Positions 1 through 8,699 of a stretch of 64,000 bases of DNA are shown one piece after another. Position numbers and translations under genes: made by a program. Position 1 is the first letter of the stretch. The number at the start of each line of letters is the position of its first letter. Origin of the DNA: Planctomycetaceae bacterium (GTDB lineage Bacteria; Planctomycetota; Planctomycetia; Gemmatales; Gemmataceae); the NCBI GenBank assembly GCA_013823135.1, contig PNLP01000007.1, positions 1-64,000 of the forward strand, read 5' to 3'. The notes under the pieces are model-generated. The model was given only the letters and a program-made list of their open reading frames with translations, did no database searches and was not told where the DNA came from.

Positions 1-150
1 TGTCCGGAAGAAAGAATATCAGAATTAGCGAATTCGCCGCATCACACGACATCCCAATCGTTTGCGACTTGCCATTGCAATTCATGCCACACGAAACCGC
101 CATGCACACCCCGGAAACCAGTGGCACACCCAGGACTGAGCGTCGTTCCC

Positions 151-1362
151 TCACTTCTTGATTGCCTCAAACGCGAGCTCCTGAATCGCTTGACGCATCG
201 GGGATGCGTCACCATTCATCAGCCCCGCTCGCTGGATGAGCAGGATACAGAAAACATCCTGAGTCGGGTCGATCCAGCCTTGCGTACCAAAAGCCCCGCC
301 GTGGCCGAACGTACCGGCCGACAGCATTGCGGTCACACCTTTAGGTTCGCGCACCACGGCGAAGCCGAAACCGAAACCCATGCCGTCCACGAAACCGCAT
401 TTGATCTCGCCGGTCTGCACCTTGGTCATCTCGGCGACCGCCTTTTCGCTCAGGATTCGCTTCCCGTTCCCTTCGCCCCTGTTCAGCATCATCTGGTAGA
501 GTTTTGCGAGGTCTGATCCGCACGAGATGAGACCACCCGCGGGAATGGGATGTTTCGGGTTCGCTGGCAGATCCATCAGGGAATTCGGAGCGACCATGAG
601 TTTACCACCCTTGTCCTTACCATATGTCACCGCGAGCCGAGCGAACTGTTCCTTTGACGGGTAGAACGTCGTGTCAGTCATCCCCAGTGGCTCAAAAACA
701 CGTTTCTGGAGGAACAACTCGTAGCTCATTCCCGACACAATCTCGATGATTCGGCCGAGGGTATCGATGCCGGAATTCGAATAGCTCCACTTCGTGCCCG
801 GCTCGAACACCAATGGCTGCAGTGCAACGGCGAGAGTCGTCTCCGCCAGAGTTCGGTTGCGTTTGGTGTACACGTCGCTAACGCCGGCGGGATAGCTCGC
901 AAGGCCCGATGTGTGCGTCAACAGGTCGCGGAGTTTGATTGGCCGTGTTGGTTTCTTGAGCGTGACCGTGTCGGCCGTCTTCTCGCCGAAAAGCATCTGG
1001 CCAGTGAACTCGGGCAAGTGCTTCGCAACATCGTCATCGGGGCTTAGTTTGCCTTCGTCGGCCAGGATCATGATGCCGATCGCAGTGATGGGCTTGGTCA
1101 TCGAAGCGATTCGGAAGAGGGTGTCTTTCTGCATGTGGGCTTTGGCAGCCAAGTCGCGGAAGCCAACGGCCGATTCGTGAACCACACCGTTCTTGCGCCC
1201 GACCACACAGACGACTCCCGCGAGGTCGTCGGATTCGACGAACTTCAGCATCCGGGGTCCAATCTCGTCGAGTTTATCCTGGTGCGGCACTGCTGGTGGC
1301 GCAGCGCAGATGGTGGAGCCGAACCCACAACACAAGACGAGGAGGAAACACAGCAGTCGCAT
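151..1362 (-). CDS. Exported serine hydrolase, beta-lactamase/penicillin-binding-protein fold
   Basis: About 403 residues, starting at the Met before a hydrophobic signal peptide (RLLCFLLVLCC). The upstream in-frame ATG at 1401 would put 13 polar residues before it, so I reject it. The class C beta-lactamase/esterase pattern is visible: the SMTK box (SxxK nucleophile, in RIASMTKPIT) and a YSNSG box (YxN). A late GHGG motif fills the place of the KTG/HxG element. Family members are D-aminopeptidases, esterases or beta-lactamase-like enzymes, so substrate is unknown. The protein is probably periplasmic. It is transcribed divergently from the gene at 1612. Sure of family, not of reaction. Confidence 0.88.
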   Translation of the reverse strand: MRLLCFLLVLCCGFGSTICAAPPAVPHQDKLDEIGPRMLKFVESDDLAGVVCVVGRKNGVVHESAVGFRDLAAKAHMQKDTLFRIASMTKPITAIGIMILADEGKLSPDDDVAKHLPEFTGQMLFGEKTADTVTLKKPTRPIKLRDLLTHTSGLASYPAGVSDVYTKRNRTLAETTLAVALQPLVFEPGTKWSYSNSGIDTLGRIIEIVSGMSYELFLQKRVFEPLGMTDTTFYPSKEQFARLAVTYGKDKGGKLMVAPNSLMDLPANPKHPIPAGGLISCGSDLAKLYQMMLNRGEGNGKRILSEKAVAEMTKVQTGEIKCGFVDGMGFGFGFAVVREPKGVTAMLSAGTFGHGGAFGTQGWIDPTQDVFCILLIQRAGLMNGDASPMRQAIQELAFEAIKK

Positions 1363-1611
1363 ACGAAGACTCCGTATTCGCTGATCCCCTGCGGGAATCA
1401 CCCACTGCGCAGGATCGAAGCCATGAGGCTACTGGAGTCCATCCAGAGGGTCAACCGGCTATCCTTCGTATCGCCTGGAATGCGACACAAGGTATTGGCG
1501 AGCCGAGGTTCACCATTCAGAAATCGCAGCAGTTACAAGCATGACACTTTCGCGAAGCTCAGGCTCATTGCACAATACACGTTCCTGCCCCCTTCCCCTC
1601 GGGAGGTTCAC

Positions 1612-2625
1612 ATGCGTTATGCAGTTCTGCTCCTACTCGGTTCAAGCCCGCTTTTCGCGGCGGACATCCCAAAACCAGCTGCCACGAAAGGTGATGAACC
1701 TGTTACCAAGGTTTACTCGGCAGCCAAGGCCGCGGAATACCTCGATGGTGTCAGTGTCAACTGGACTCGTGAGCGAAAGTGCATCACCTGCCACACGAAC
1801 ATGCCTTACCTCACCGCCCGACCACTACTCCCCGGCGATGATGGCTGGAAAGAAGTCCGCACGTTCCTCGAAAAGGATGTCGCGTCGTGGTCGAACGGAG
1901 GAAAGCCGAAGGGCGATACCTACATCGTCGCGACGGCGTTCGCCCTGGCATTCAACGACGCCCAGAAGTCAGGAAAGCTCCACGCAACTACCCGAGCCGC
2001 TCTCGACAGGATGTGGGATGTGCAGCTCAAAACAGGCGAGTGGGCCTGGCTGAAATGCAACTGGCCGCCGCTCGAACATGACGACTACTACGGTGCCACG
2101 CTCGCTGCGCTCGCAGTGGGTTACGCTCCGGAAGAATATGCCAAGAGCGAGAAAGCAAAAACGGGGCTCGACAGACTGAAAGCGTATTTCAAGACAACGC
2201 CGTCCCCGGATTTGCACCACACCGCGATGCTGCTTTGGGCTTCTATGAAACTTGACGGGCTCATGACGGCCGAGGAACAGAAGAAGGCAATCACGGCGTT
2301 ACGAGAACGGCAGCACAAGGAAGGTGGCTGGGCACTGGCCGCATTGGGTAAGTACACGCGGCACGACAAGACGCCAAATGATCCGGATGCTGCGGGCGAC
2401 GGATACGGCACCGGGTTCGTGACGTATGTTCTGCTCCAATCTGGCGTTCCTACCAACGACCCGGCTATCACGAGCGGGGTGAAGTGGCTCAAGTCGAACC
2501 AGCGAGAGAGCGGGCGCTGGTACACCCGTTCGCTGAGTAACGATAAAGCTCACTACATGACGAACGCCGGAACTGCATTCTGCATCTTGGCGTTGAGCGA
2601 GGGAGGAGAAAAGGTGAACAAGTAG
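1612..2625 (+). CDS. Exported alpha/alpha-toroid (squalene-cyclase-like) protein with a CxxCH motif
   Basis: 337 residues. I start at 1612 because a signal peptide follows directly (RYAVLLLLGSSPLFAA) and GGGAGG-like purines lie just upstream; the frame is open further 5' but looks non-coding. The mature part has repeated helical segments with GYGTGFVTYVLLQSG and GGWALAALGKY motifs, typical of prenyltransferase/squalene-oxidase repeats. Residues 57-61 read CITCH, a c-type heme attachment motif, before the repeats. A downstream Met could serve as an axial ligand, but I cannot prove heme binding. Likely periplasmic; function unknown. No DxDD cyclase motif was seen, so it is probably not a true squalene cyclase. 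Confidence 0.8.
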   Translation: MRYAVLLLLGSSPLFAADIPKPAATKGDEPVTKVYSAAKAAEYLDGVSVNWTRERKCITCHTNMPYLTARPLLPGDDGWKEVRTFLEKDVASWSNGGKPKGDTYIVATAFALAFNDAQKSGKLHATTRAALDRMWDVQLKTGEWAWLKCNWPPLEHDDYYGATLAALAVGYAPEEYAKSEKAKTGLDRLKAYFKTTPSPDLHHTAMLLWASMKLDGLMTAEEQKKAITALRERQHKEGGWALAALGKYTRHDKTPNDPDAAGDGYGTGFVTYVLLQSGVPTNDPAITSGVKWLKSNQRESGRWYTRSLSNDKAHYMTNAGTAFCILALSEGGEKVNK

Positions 2626-3036
2626 GGCGTGATGATGTAGAAGGATGGCCGAAAGCGGGACTCCCGCGTTGGCCACCCCCGACACGAAATTCTCATAAAT
2701 CGCACTTCTCTTGAATGGCGAACTGATCGGGAAACGGCCGTTTCGGGCGTGTTATTACCTCCATCACACACACACCGCGACGGCCGTTTCTCCATACTGG
2801 CGGACGGATTACCCGTTTGGCCGTTCCAGAATCTCGTCAGGATTTCACTTGGGCGGTTGCATCTCCGCCTCGCGGAGGGTAGCCTTAATTTTCACGTTTT
2901 ACGCGGCTGATGATTTTGTATGCGATCGACTCCCGTCTTTGGATCAGTGTCAGGGGGGTCCACGCATTGGAGTCAGCCTCGTAACTCAGAATTTGTCTCA
3001 TCTTCACATCTCTGTGAATCTTGTGCGGGGTTTGCT
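2626..3036. other. Intergenic region with a hairpin and repeated palindromic boxes
   Basis: This 411-nt gap has no convincing gene. A hairpin at 2646-2675 (TGGCC..GCGGGA paired with TCCCGC..GGCCA) may end transcription of the upstream gene; it has no T tract. A perfect 14-nt palindrome, GAAACGGCCGTTTC, lies at 2731-2744. Its right half recurs near 2780 (ACGGCCGTTTC), and a related GTTTGGCCGTTCC lies near 2815. Repeated boxes of this kind before a gene could be operator sites for the gene at 3037, but this is only a guess. Confidence 0.35.
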
Positions 3037-5781
3037 ATGCCCGTCGAAGTGCCTTGTCCGGGGTGTGGGCTCAAGTTGAAAGCCCCTGACAACATGGTTG
3101 GGAAGAAGGCGAAGTGCAAGAAGTGCGACACGCAGTTTCGCATTCCCGGAGCCAGTCAGCCGGGCGATTCCGTTGGCGAGGCGCAGATGCTGAGTGTCAT
3201 CAGCATGCCCTCCCCATTTGCGCCTGGCGGAGCGTCCCAAATTCCGATGACTGCCGTCGCTCCATCCGCCAAGTCTCCAGTTCCGGCTGCACCCATTAAC
3301 CCTTCTGTCGGGAGCCCAACTCCTGCGGCCGCGCGGCCCGGTTTTGGATCGTCTAAGCCGGCAATGCCGGGACTCCCGACTGCTCCGGCAACCCCAACCC
3401 GGCCAGCCTCGGGATCGGTCCCCAAACCCGCTGCACGCACGGCATCAGGGACTGTTCCCAAACCCGCCGCAAGAGTCGAAACGCCCCCCGCAGGCAGCAC
3501 TCCGGGCACGAAAGCGCTTCCGTCCACTCAGCCAAGTCTACCCGTTGCCGAAGCTACCCCTGCCGCTGACCCCTTCGCGTTCGAGGACACCAACGGTCCT
3601 GAGCCTAAGGGTAAGAGCAAAAGCCGGGACCGGGACGAGGAGATTGACCCAAAGACCAAGCGTAAGAATCGCGACGATGACGATGACGACGATGACCGAC
3701 CACGATCCAAAAAGAAAAACCGCGACGACGACGACGACGATGACCGGCCACGATCCAAAAAGAAAAACCGCGACGATGACGATTCAGAAGTGAAGTCAGG
3801 GCTCGTGTCCGCAGGCGATCCGTTTGCTTTTGACTTCAACGGCGAACCAGAAGCCAATGGAGCAGTCAAAAAACGCGATGATGCTCTGCCGCCTGTCGTT
3901 GGTGGCGACCCTTTTGCTTTTGACCCAGGCCCCGTTGTACCCACTGTTCCGGAAACGAAATCGAAGAATCGCAACAAGGATGATGAGGAGGAGACGCCAC
4001 GCTCCAAGAAAAAGGATCGCGACGAAGACGAGAAACCACGCTCCAAGAAAAGGGATCGCGACGACGAGCCCACTACAGCAGCAGCGGCTCCCGTCGCCGG
4101 CGGTGATCTATTCTCATTCGATGTCGCCCCGGCGGCTCCCGAAGTGAAGACTGAGACCAAGGACAAGAGCAAGAAGCGAGATCGCGACGAGGAGCCACAA
4201 TCAAAACGCAAAGGACGCGACGACGAGGACGAGAAACCGAACAAAAAAGATCGCAAGAAGGGTCGAGACGAGGAAGACAACGAAGAGGAGGAGCGCAAGT
4301 ACGTTCCGCCCGGCGAGCAAAAAGGCAGCAAGAAGACGCTACTCCTCGCGATTCTTCTTGGAGTCGGGGCATTGGGCGCACTGATCGCAGCCGTGATGGT
4401 CATGCAGAAGCAGGCCAAGGAGAAAGAAGCTGCCGAGGCCGCTGCAGCTGCTGCCAAGGCCAAAAAGGATGAGAAGAAAGACGAAGCACCACCACCGGTC
4501 GAGCCTCCCAAGAAGGATCCAGGCAAAAAGGATCCGGGGAAAAAGGATCCCAAGGATCCGACTCCCAAGGATCCAAAAGATCCGACACCCAAAGATCCGC
4601 CGGAACCACCGGCGACAATGCTCGACTTACCGCCGTCGGCGAAGCTGTTGACCTTCACTCCGGCATCGTCCAAGCCGGATACCGCTTTGGCACCCCGGGG
4701 AACGCCGATCGTCTTTGATGCGGCTATCGGAAAGATCAAACGTGTGTTCGCACCCGAGAAGCGAACGGAACAGGATGTAGTTGTCGTCTGGCAATCGGTT
4801 GCGGGGGCCAACGGCAAGGGTGAGAAACTCAACGTCGATATCCACAGCGGACAGACTGGGGCGCGGGTCAATCGAATTGAGATGGATGGTGACGGCAAGG
4901 AACCGAAATGCGATCTATCCCCGGACGGCAAGTCGTTCGTGGCTGTCAGCCCCGATGGGAAGTTGACGATCTGGAGCCTCAGTGATCAGGCTCCCGCGAA
5001 AACGCTCGAGAACTACGATCCCTACGCGGATCGACCCGATCTCAAGGCACATGGCATCGCGGGAGTGTTCTTCACCAAGGCACCGGGTCGGCTCCTGACC
5101 GTTACCACCGCGGGTGCAGCTCAATTGATTGATCCCATGGCCAAGAAGGTCATCGAAAGATGGTCGCCCCTCAATGTGAAACTCGTTCCAAACAAGGTTG
5201 TGTTGGGCAAGAACCTTGCAGTGGACGACGCTCATTCCTCGATCGTCATTGCTGTCGGTGGCGGAGTCTATCAGATCGAAAGCGCAACGATGAAGACCTC
5301 GTGGAAACTCGAACTGGGTGAGGTGGGTCGGCATCTCGGCATCGGAGTACTCGGAGTGCCAGGGCGCGTCGTGTACGCCTTTGAGACCAATAACAACGGT
5401 AAAAAGGAACGAGCAGTCCTGTTCAGTCTTTCGACCGACAAGGCACCCACCGTTTACCGGTGGCCGGATGTCGCTGGGGACCCAAGTGAAGCTATGTGGG
5501 TTGACGTCACCCTGGCAGTGGTCGGTGCCGAGAAGGGTGTTGTCTATTTCTCCGGGGCAGGGTTCAAGCCGCTCGGATTTGCCGAGTCGCCGACCAAGTT
5601 GTCGAACGATGCCAACGAGAATGGCCACTGGTTCACGAGTCCAGACCCAACCGGAGCCGCGATGCGAACTCTGTTCCAGCAATTCGCGACGGACGACCTC
5701 ATGGACTTCTTGAGGAAGGCTGGGGAAGGAGCCAAGAATCCCCCGACATCCAAGCTATCCGAGAAGGGACTCGTGAAATAG
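3037..5781 (+). CDS. Large zinc-ribbon membrane protein with acidic/basic repeats and C-terminal beta-propeller-like region
   Basis: 914 residues. I start at the Met of MPVEVPCPGCG, because the 39 in-frame codons before it look non-coding. Residues about 6-32 form an MJ0042-type zinc ribbon (CPGCG..CKKCD). A Pro/Ala-rich stretch follows. Residues about 185-430 alternate Asp-rich and Lys/Arg-rich blocks with recurring DPFAF(D/E) motifs. A single membrane helix (LLLAILLGVGALGALIAAVMV) is near 445, then an Ala/Lys helix and KDP/KDPTP repeats. The last about 380 residues hold short DGK-type beta strands (LSPDGKSFVAVSPDGK) like WD40/PQQ propellers. It likely has a cytoplasmic N-terminus and an extracytoplasmic propeller. 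Function unknown. Confidence 0.85.
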   Translation: MPVEVPCPGCGLKLKAPDNMVGKKAKCKKCDTQFRIPGASQPGDSVGEAQMLSVISMPSPFAPGGASQIPMTAVAPSAKSPVPAAPINPSVGSPTPAAARPGFGSSKPAMPGLPTAPATPTRPASGSVPKPAARTASGTVPKPAARVETPPAGSTPGTKALPSTQPSLPVAEATPAADPFAFEDTNGPEPKGKSKSRDRDEEIDPKTKRKNRDDDDDDDDRPRSKKKNRDDDDDDDRPRSKKKNRDDDDSEVKSGLVSAGDPFAFDFNGEPEANGAVKKRDDALPPVVGGDPFAFDPGPVVPTVPETKSKNRNKDDEEETPRSKKKDRDEDEKPRSKKRDRDDEPTTAAAAPVAGGDLFSFDVAPAAPEVKTETKDKSKKRDRDEEPQSKRKGRDDEDEKPNKKDRKKGRDEEDNEEEERKYVPPGEQKGSKKTLLLAILLGVGALGALIAAVMVMQKQAKEKEAAEAAAAAAKAKKDEKKDEAPPPVEPPKKDPGKKDPGKKDPKDPTPKDPKDPTPKDPPEPPATMLDLPPSAKLLTFTPASSKPDTALAPRGTPIVFDAAIGKIKRVFAPEKRTEQDVVVVWQSVAGANGKGEKLNVDIHSGQTGARVNRIEMDGDGKEPKCDLSPDGKSFVAVSPDGKLTIWSLSDQAPAKTLENYDPYADRPDLKAHGIAGVFFTKAPGRLLTVTTAGAAQLIDPMAKKVIERWSPLNVKLVPNKVVLGKNLAVDDAHSSIVIAVGGGVYQIESATMKTSWKLELGEVGRHLGIGVLGVPGRVVYAFETNNNGKKERAVLFSLSTDKAPTVYRWPDVAGDPSEAMWVDVTLAVVGAEKGVVYFSGAGFKPLGFAESPTKLSNDANENGHWFTSPDPTGAAMRTLFQQFATDDLMDFLRKAGEGAKNPPTSKLSEKGLVK
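3691..3786 (+). repeat. In-gene tandem repeat, 48-bp period
   Basis: Two nearly identical 48-bp copies lie head to tail inside the preceding gene: each runs GATGACCG.CCACGATCC, then the A-rich AAAAAGAAAAACCGCG and GAC/GAT codons. They encode DDRPRSKKKNRDDDDD-type units. The second copy is cut short at its 3' end. Such repeats can change copy number by slippage, which would vary the length of the charged linker. Confidence 0.8.
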
Positions 5782-5794
5782 CACTGTGGACCTT

Positions 5795-5843
5795 ACACGC
5801 GGTGAGAAGCGAAGGCTCGATGTCTTCGATTCTCACCACGTGT
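5795..5843. terminator. Bidirectional terminator-like hairpin between convergent genes
   Basis: Inverted 20-nt arms at 5795-5814 and 5824-5843 (18 of 20 positions pair) enclose a 9-nt loop between two convergent stop codons. A short T run follows on the plus strand (GTGTTTG). It probably stops both the plus-strand gene ending at 5781 and the minus-strand gluQ. Confidence 0.65.
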
Positions 5844-5853
5844 GTTTGCGCCC

Positions 5854-6792
5854 TCAGTTTTCGATTCTTCGCAACGTCTCCGCAGTCAGCACGAAAGGCC
5901 GGGACGGGATCACTGACAGTCGAAACAAGGGAAGCAACTCCCTTGCTCTGATCGGCTGAGCCTCCTCCACCCACCCACACGACCACGCCAGCAAGCCAAC
6001 CAGCGTCTCGGCCGTGACACCCGATTCGCGAAGTGTCGACAGCCGTGTATCGCCGTGGCGTTTCGCGAGTCGTCGGCCATCTTCACCAACAACCAGTGGC
6101 ACATGCGCGAACACCGGTGGCGTGAGACCGAGCGCTCGATACAGCAACAACTGTCGTGGTGTAGAAGGGATCAGGTCGTCGCCACGAACCACTTCCGTGA
6201 TGCCCATTTCAGCGTCATCCACCACCACCGCGAGTTGATACGCCGGCGTGCCCGCGCTCTTCCACACCACGAAATCCCCGCCCAGGATCTCCAGATCAAT
6301 GTGTTGTTCACCAGCATACAGGTCGGTAAACGTGGGCGATTCGGTGACGCGAAAACGCCACGCGAACGGCTTACCATCAGCGACAAGACTTAAGGCATCG
6401 GCGACTGTGCGGTGAGCACACGTTCCGGGATAAGGAGGCCCTTCTTGCCCGATATGCGGAGCGCTGGCCGCTGCTGCGATGTCGGACCGCGTGCAGGTGC
6501 AAGGATAAACCCGTTCCTGACGTTTCAATTGTTCGAGGGCGGCTTCATAGAGTGGAAGGCGGTCTGTCTGCGTGACCGGTACGCCGTCCCAGTCGAGACC
6601 GAGCCAGTGGAGATCCTCGGCAGCCTGCTCTGCAGCACCGGCCTTGATACGCGGCGAGTCGATATCCTCAATGCGAAGTCGAACAACTCCGTTGTGCGAG
6701 CGTGTCATCAACCACGCGACGAGATACGTGCGTGCATTGCCGACATGTTGTGCCCCTGTGGGCGATGGTGCAAGCCGACCGATGGGAGTCAT
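5854..6792 (-). CDS. gluQ: Glutamyl-Q tRNA(Asp) synthetase
   Basis: 312 residues from the Met of MTPIGRLAPSPTG. It resembles the catalytic half of glutamyl-tRNA synthetase without the anticodon-binding domain. Known family members attach glutamate to queuosine in tRNA(Asp). Visible hallmarks are the class I HxGN box (HVGN, about 16-19), the Cys98-x-Cys100, Tyr121-x3-Cys125 zinc site, LRIEDIDSPR, and a KMSKS-like RRLAKRHGD. The zinc pattern separates it from true GltX. It lies 10 nt after aroC and is probably cotranscribed with it. Confidence 0.92.
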   Translation of the reverse strand: MTPIGRLAPSPTGAQHVGNARTYLVAWLMTRSHNGVVRLRIEDIDSPRIKAGAAEQAAEDLHWLGLDWDGVPVTQTDRLPLYEAALEQLKRQERVYPCTCTRSDIAAAASAPHIGQEGPPYPGTCAHRTVADALSLVADGKPFAWRFRVTESPTFTDLYAGEQHIDLEILGGDFVVWKSAGTPAYQLAVVVDDAEMGITEVVRGDDLIPSTPRQLLLYRALGLTPPVFAHVPLVVGEDGRRLAKRHGDTRLSTLRESGVTAETLVGLLAWSCGWVEEAQPIRARELLPLFRLSVIPSRPFVLTAETLRRIEN

Positions 6793-6802
6793 TGGGGACC
6801 GT

Positions 6803-7975
6803 TCATCCACTGAGTCGGCTCGTGCGGGCACGCATGAGGTGGTCGATCAGCACGAGAGCAATCATCGCTTCGCCCATCGGCACGAAACGCGGGAGCAGAC
6901 ATGGGTCGTGACGGCCCTTTACGAGAATCTCGGTCGGCTCGCCGGTGCGGGTCACGGTTCGTTGCGAACGGGGAATCGAACTCGTCGGCTTGATCGCGAC
7001 GCGGCACACAACTGGTTCGCCCGACGAGATGCCGCCGAGCATTCCACCGTGGCGATTCGTCTCAGTTCGGATGCGCGGGTTGTGTTGCGGCTTCCACACC
7101 GACTCATTGCAATCTGGGGAAAGGTCGGTCGCGCCAGGAGCTTCAGGTTCGGTGGATGGGCGTTCGTCGGGAACGTAGACGTCGTTGTTTTCACTGCCCC
7201 GCATGTTGGCGACAGCGAAGCCGGCACCATACTCGAAACCAAGCACCGCCGGCAGCGAAAGCAACGCCTTGCCAAGATCAGCTTTCAACTTGTCGAAAAT
7301 CGGTTCGCCGAGTCCGGGGGGAACACCAACGGCCACAAGTTCGCAGATCCCGCCGATCGAGTCGCGATCTTTCCTCACCGCGTCGATCAACTCGATCATC
7401 GCGGCGGCTTTCTCCGGCACCGGGCAACGAATTGGCGTCGCCTCGACCTGTTCGAGCGTGACAGCCGTGGGATCGGCGATCTCGGCCTTCACATCTCCGA
7501 CCTGGGTTACGTAGCCCAGGACGCGGATGCCTTCGCGTGCCAGGAGCTTCTTCGCCACGGCTCCGGCCGCGACGCGGCACACGGTTTCGCGAGCGCTGGT
7601 ACGGCCACCGCCACGGTAATCGCGGAACCCATACTTCGCATCGAAGGTGAAGTCCGCGTGGCCGGGGCGGTACTTGTCCTTGATGTCGCCGTAATCGCCG
7701 CTGCGTTGATCGGAGTTGCGGAATAGCAGACCGATGGGTGTGCCATCGGTTTTGCCCTCGAACACGCCCGACCAGATTTCGGGCGTGTCCTGTTCGTCGC
7801 GTTGCGTGGTGAGTTTGCTCTGCCCCGGTTTGCGGCGAGCGAGGTCGGGAAGCAAATCCGCGACAGACAATTCAAGTCCCGCGGGGCATCCGTCGATGAT
7901 ACAAAGATATCCAGGGCCGTGGCTGACGCCGGCCGTGGTGACCCGAAACAGCTTACCGAACGTGTTACCTGCCAT
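6803..7975 (-). CDS. aroC: Chorismate synthase
   Basis: 390 residues from MAGNTFGKLF. The enzyme makes chorismate from 5-enolpyruvylshikimate-3-phosphate using reduced flavin, the last step of the shikimate pathway. Conserved family patches are visible: GVSHGPG near the N-terminus, RSGDYGD, RPGHADFTF, YRGGGRTSARETV and, late in the chain, NRHGGMLGGISSG. The open frame runs 5' of 7975 but crosses into the divergent gene at 8019 and is non-coding there. gluQ follows after 10 nt. Confidence 0.96.
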   Translation of the reverse strand: MAGNTFGKLFRVTTAGVSHGPGYLCIIDGCPAGLELSVADLLPDLARRKPGQSKLTTQRDEQDTPEIWSGVFEGKTDGTPIGLLFRNSDQRSGDYGDIKDKYRPGHADFTFDAKYGFRDYRGGGRTSARETVCRVAAGAVAKKLLAREGIRVLGYVTQVGDVKAEIADPTAVTLEQVEATPIRCPVPEKAAAMIELIDAVRKDRDSIGGICELVAVGVPPGLGEPIFDKLKADLGKALLSLPAVLGFEYGAGFAVANMRGSENNDVYVPDERPSTEPEAPGATDLSPDCNESVWKPQHNPRIRTETNRHGGMLGGISSGEPVVCRVAIKPTSSIPRSQRTVTRTGEPTEILVKGRHDPCLLPRFVPMGEAMIALVLIDHLMRARTSRLSG

Positions 7976-8018
7976 GCCGCTGATTATAGGCCGAGAGCGG
8001 GTTCCCGGGAGGTTTCCG

Positions 8019-8666
8019 ATGAGGCTCGTTTTCGCGATTGCTCTCGTTTCTGGATCAATGGCGCTGGCACAACCGCCAAAGGATCCGGACCTCCCCAAGG
8101 AAATCCCAGCACGTTTCGGGATTCCGCCGAAGGTGAAGGCGTATCCGCAAGATAGCGCCAAGAAGACGCTTCTCTCGGCGATCGAGGCGATTGAGAAGGG
8201 CGACACCACGTATATCGTCGCCCACTTGCTCGATCCCGGCTTCGTGGAATTCCGGGTCGCTGATCGGGCGAAACAGTTCGAAGCTCCCGCCGAGATTGAA
8301 CTGTCTCGGTTGCGGGATTTCCAGATTCGCAACCCGGAGAAATACCCAGTCGCAGATCGCTTGCCCACCGATCGTGCGAAGTTCGCCGCGCTCATCATCG
8401 AACGCAGCCGGGAACAGGCCTTCAAGCAACTCGTCCGCGATGTGCAATCCAAGTTGATGGACGATCCTCTCAGCATCAAAGATCTCCAAAAACTGCTTCG
8501 TGACGGGATGGTGACCGACACGGAAACCGGTGCGAAGCTCACCCACGCAGACGTGAAGGACAAAGCTCTTTACTTCCGCAAGATCGACGATCGCTGGTTC
8601 CTGGAGAATCGCCAGGAAGACATTCCCGCACCCGTCGTGCCCCCTCCGAAGAAAGAGGGAATGTAA
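8019..8666 (+). CDS. Small exported protein of unknown function
   Basis: 215 residues. The start at 8019 sits just after GGGAGG (SD) and opens a signal peptide (RLVFAIALVSGSMALAQ). The mature part is charged and mostly helical, with a GDTTYIVAHLLDP-type segment, and ends Pro-rich (PAPVVPPPKK). The pattern recalls SnoaL/NTF2-like exported proteins of planctomycetes, but I cannot assign it. It is divergent from aroC with a 43-nt gap that must hold both promoters. Confidence 0.7.
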   Translation: MRLVFAIALVSGSMALAQPPKDPDLPKEIPARFGIPPKVKAYPQDSAKKTLLSAIEAIEKGDTTYIVAHLLDPGFVEFRVADRAKQFEAPAEIELSRLRDFQIRNPEKYPVADRLPTDRAKFAALIIERSREQAFKQLVRDVQSKLMDDPLSIKDLQKLLRDGMVTDTETGAKLTHADVKDKALYFRKIDDRWFLENRQEDIPAPVVPPPKKEGM

Positions 8667-8699
8667 CGTCTTCGCCCTGATTCCCGCTAGAATTGCCAC

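Noticed and set aside
3528..4931. Long minus-strand frame rich in Ser and Gly
   Set aside because: It is the antisense of the Asp/Lys repeats of the gene at 3037; its low-complexity Ser runs mirror GAC/GAT codons.
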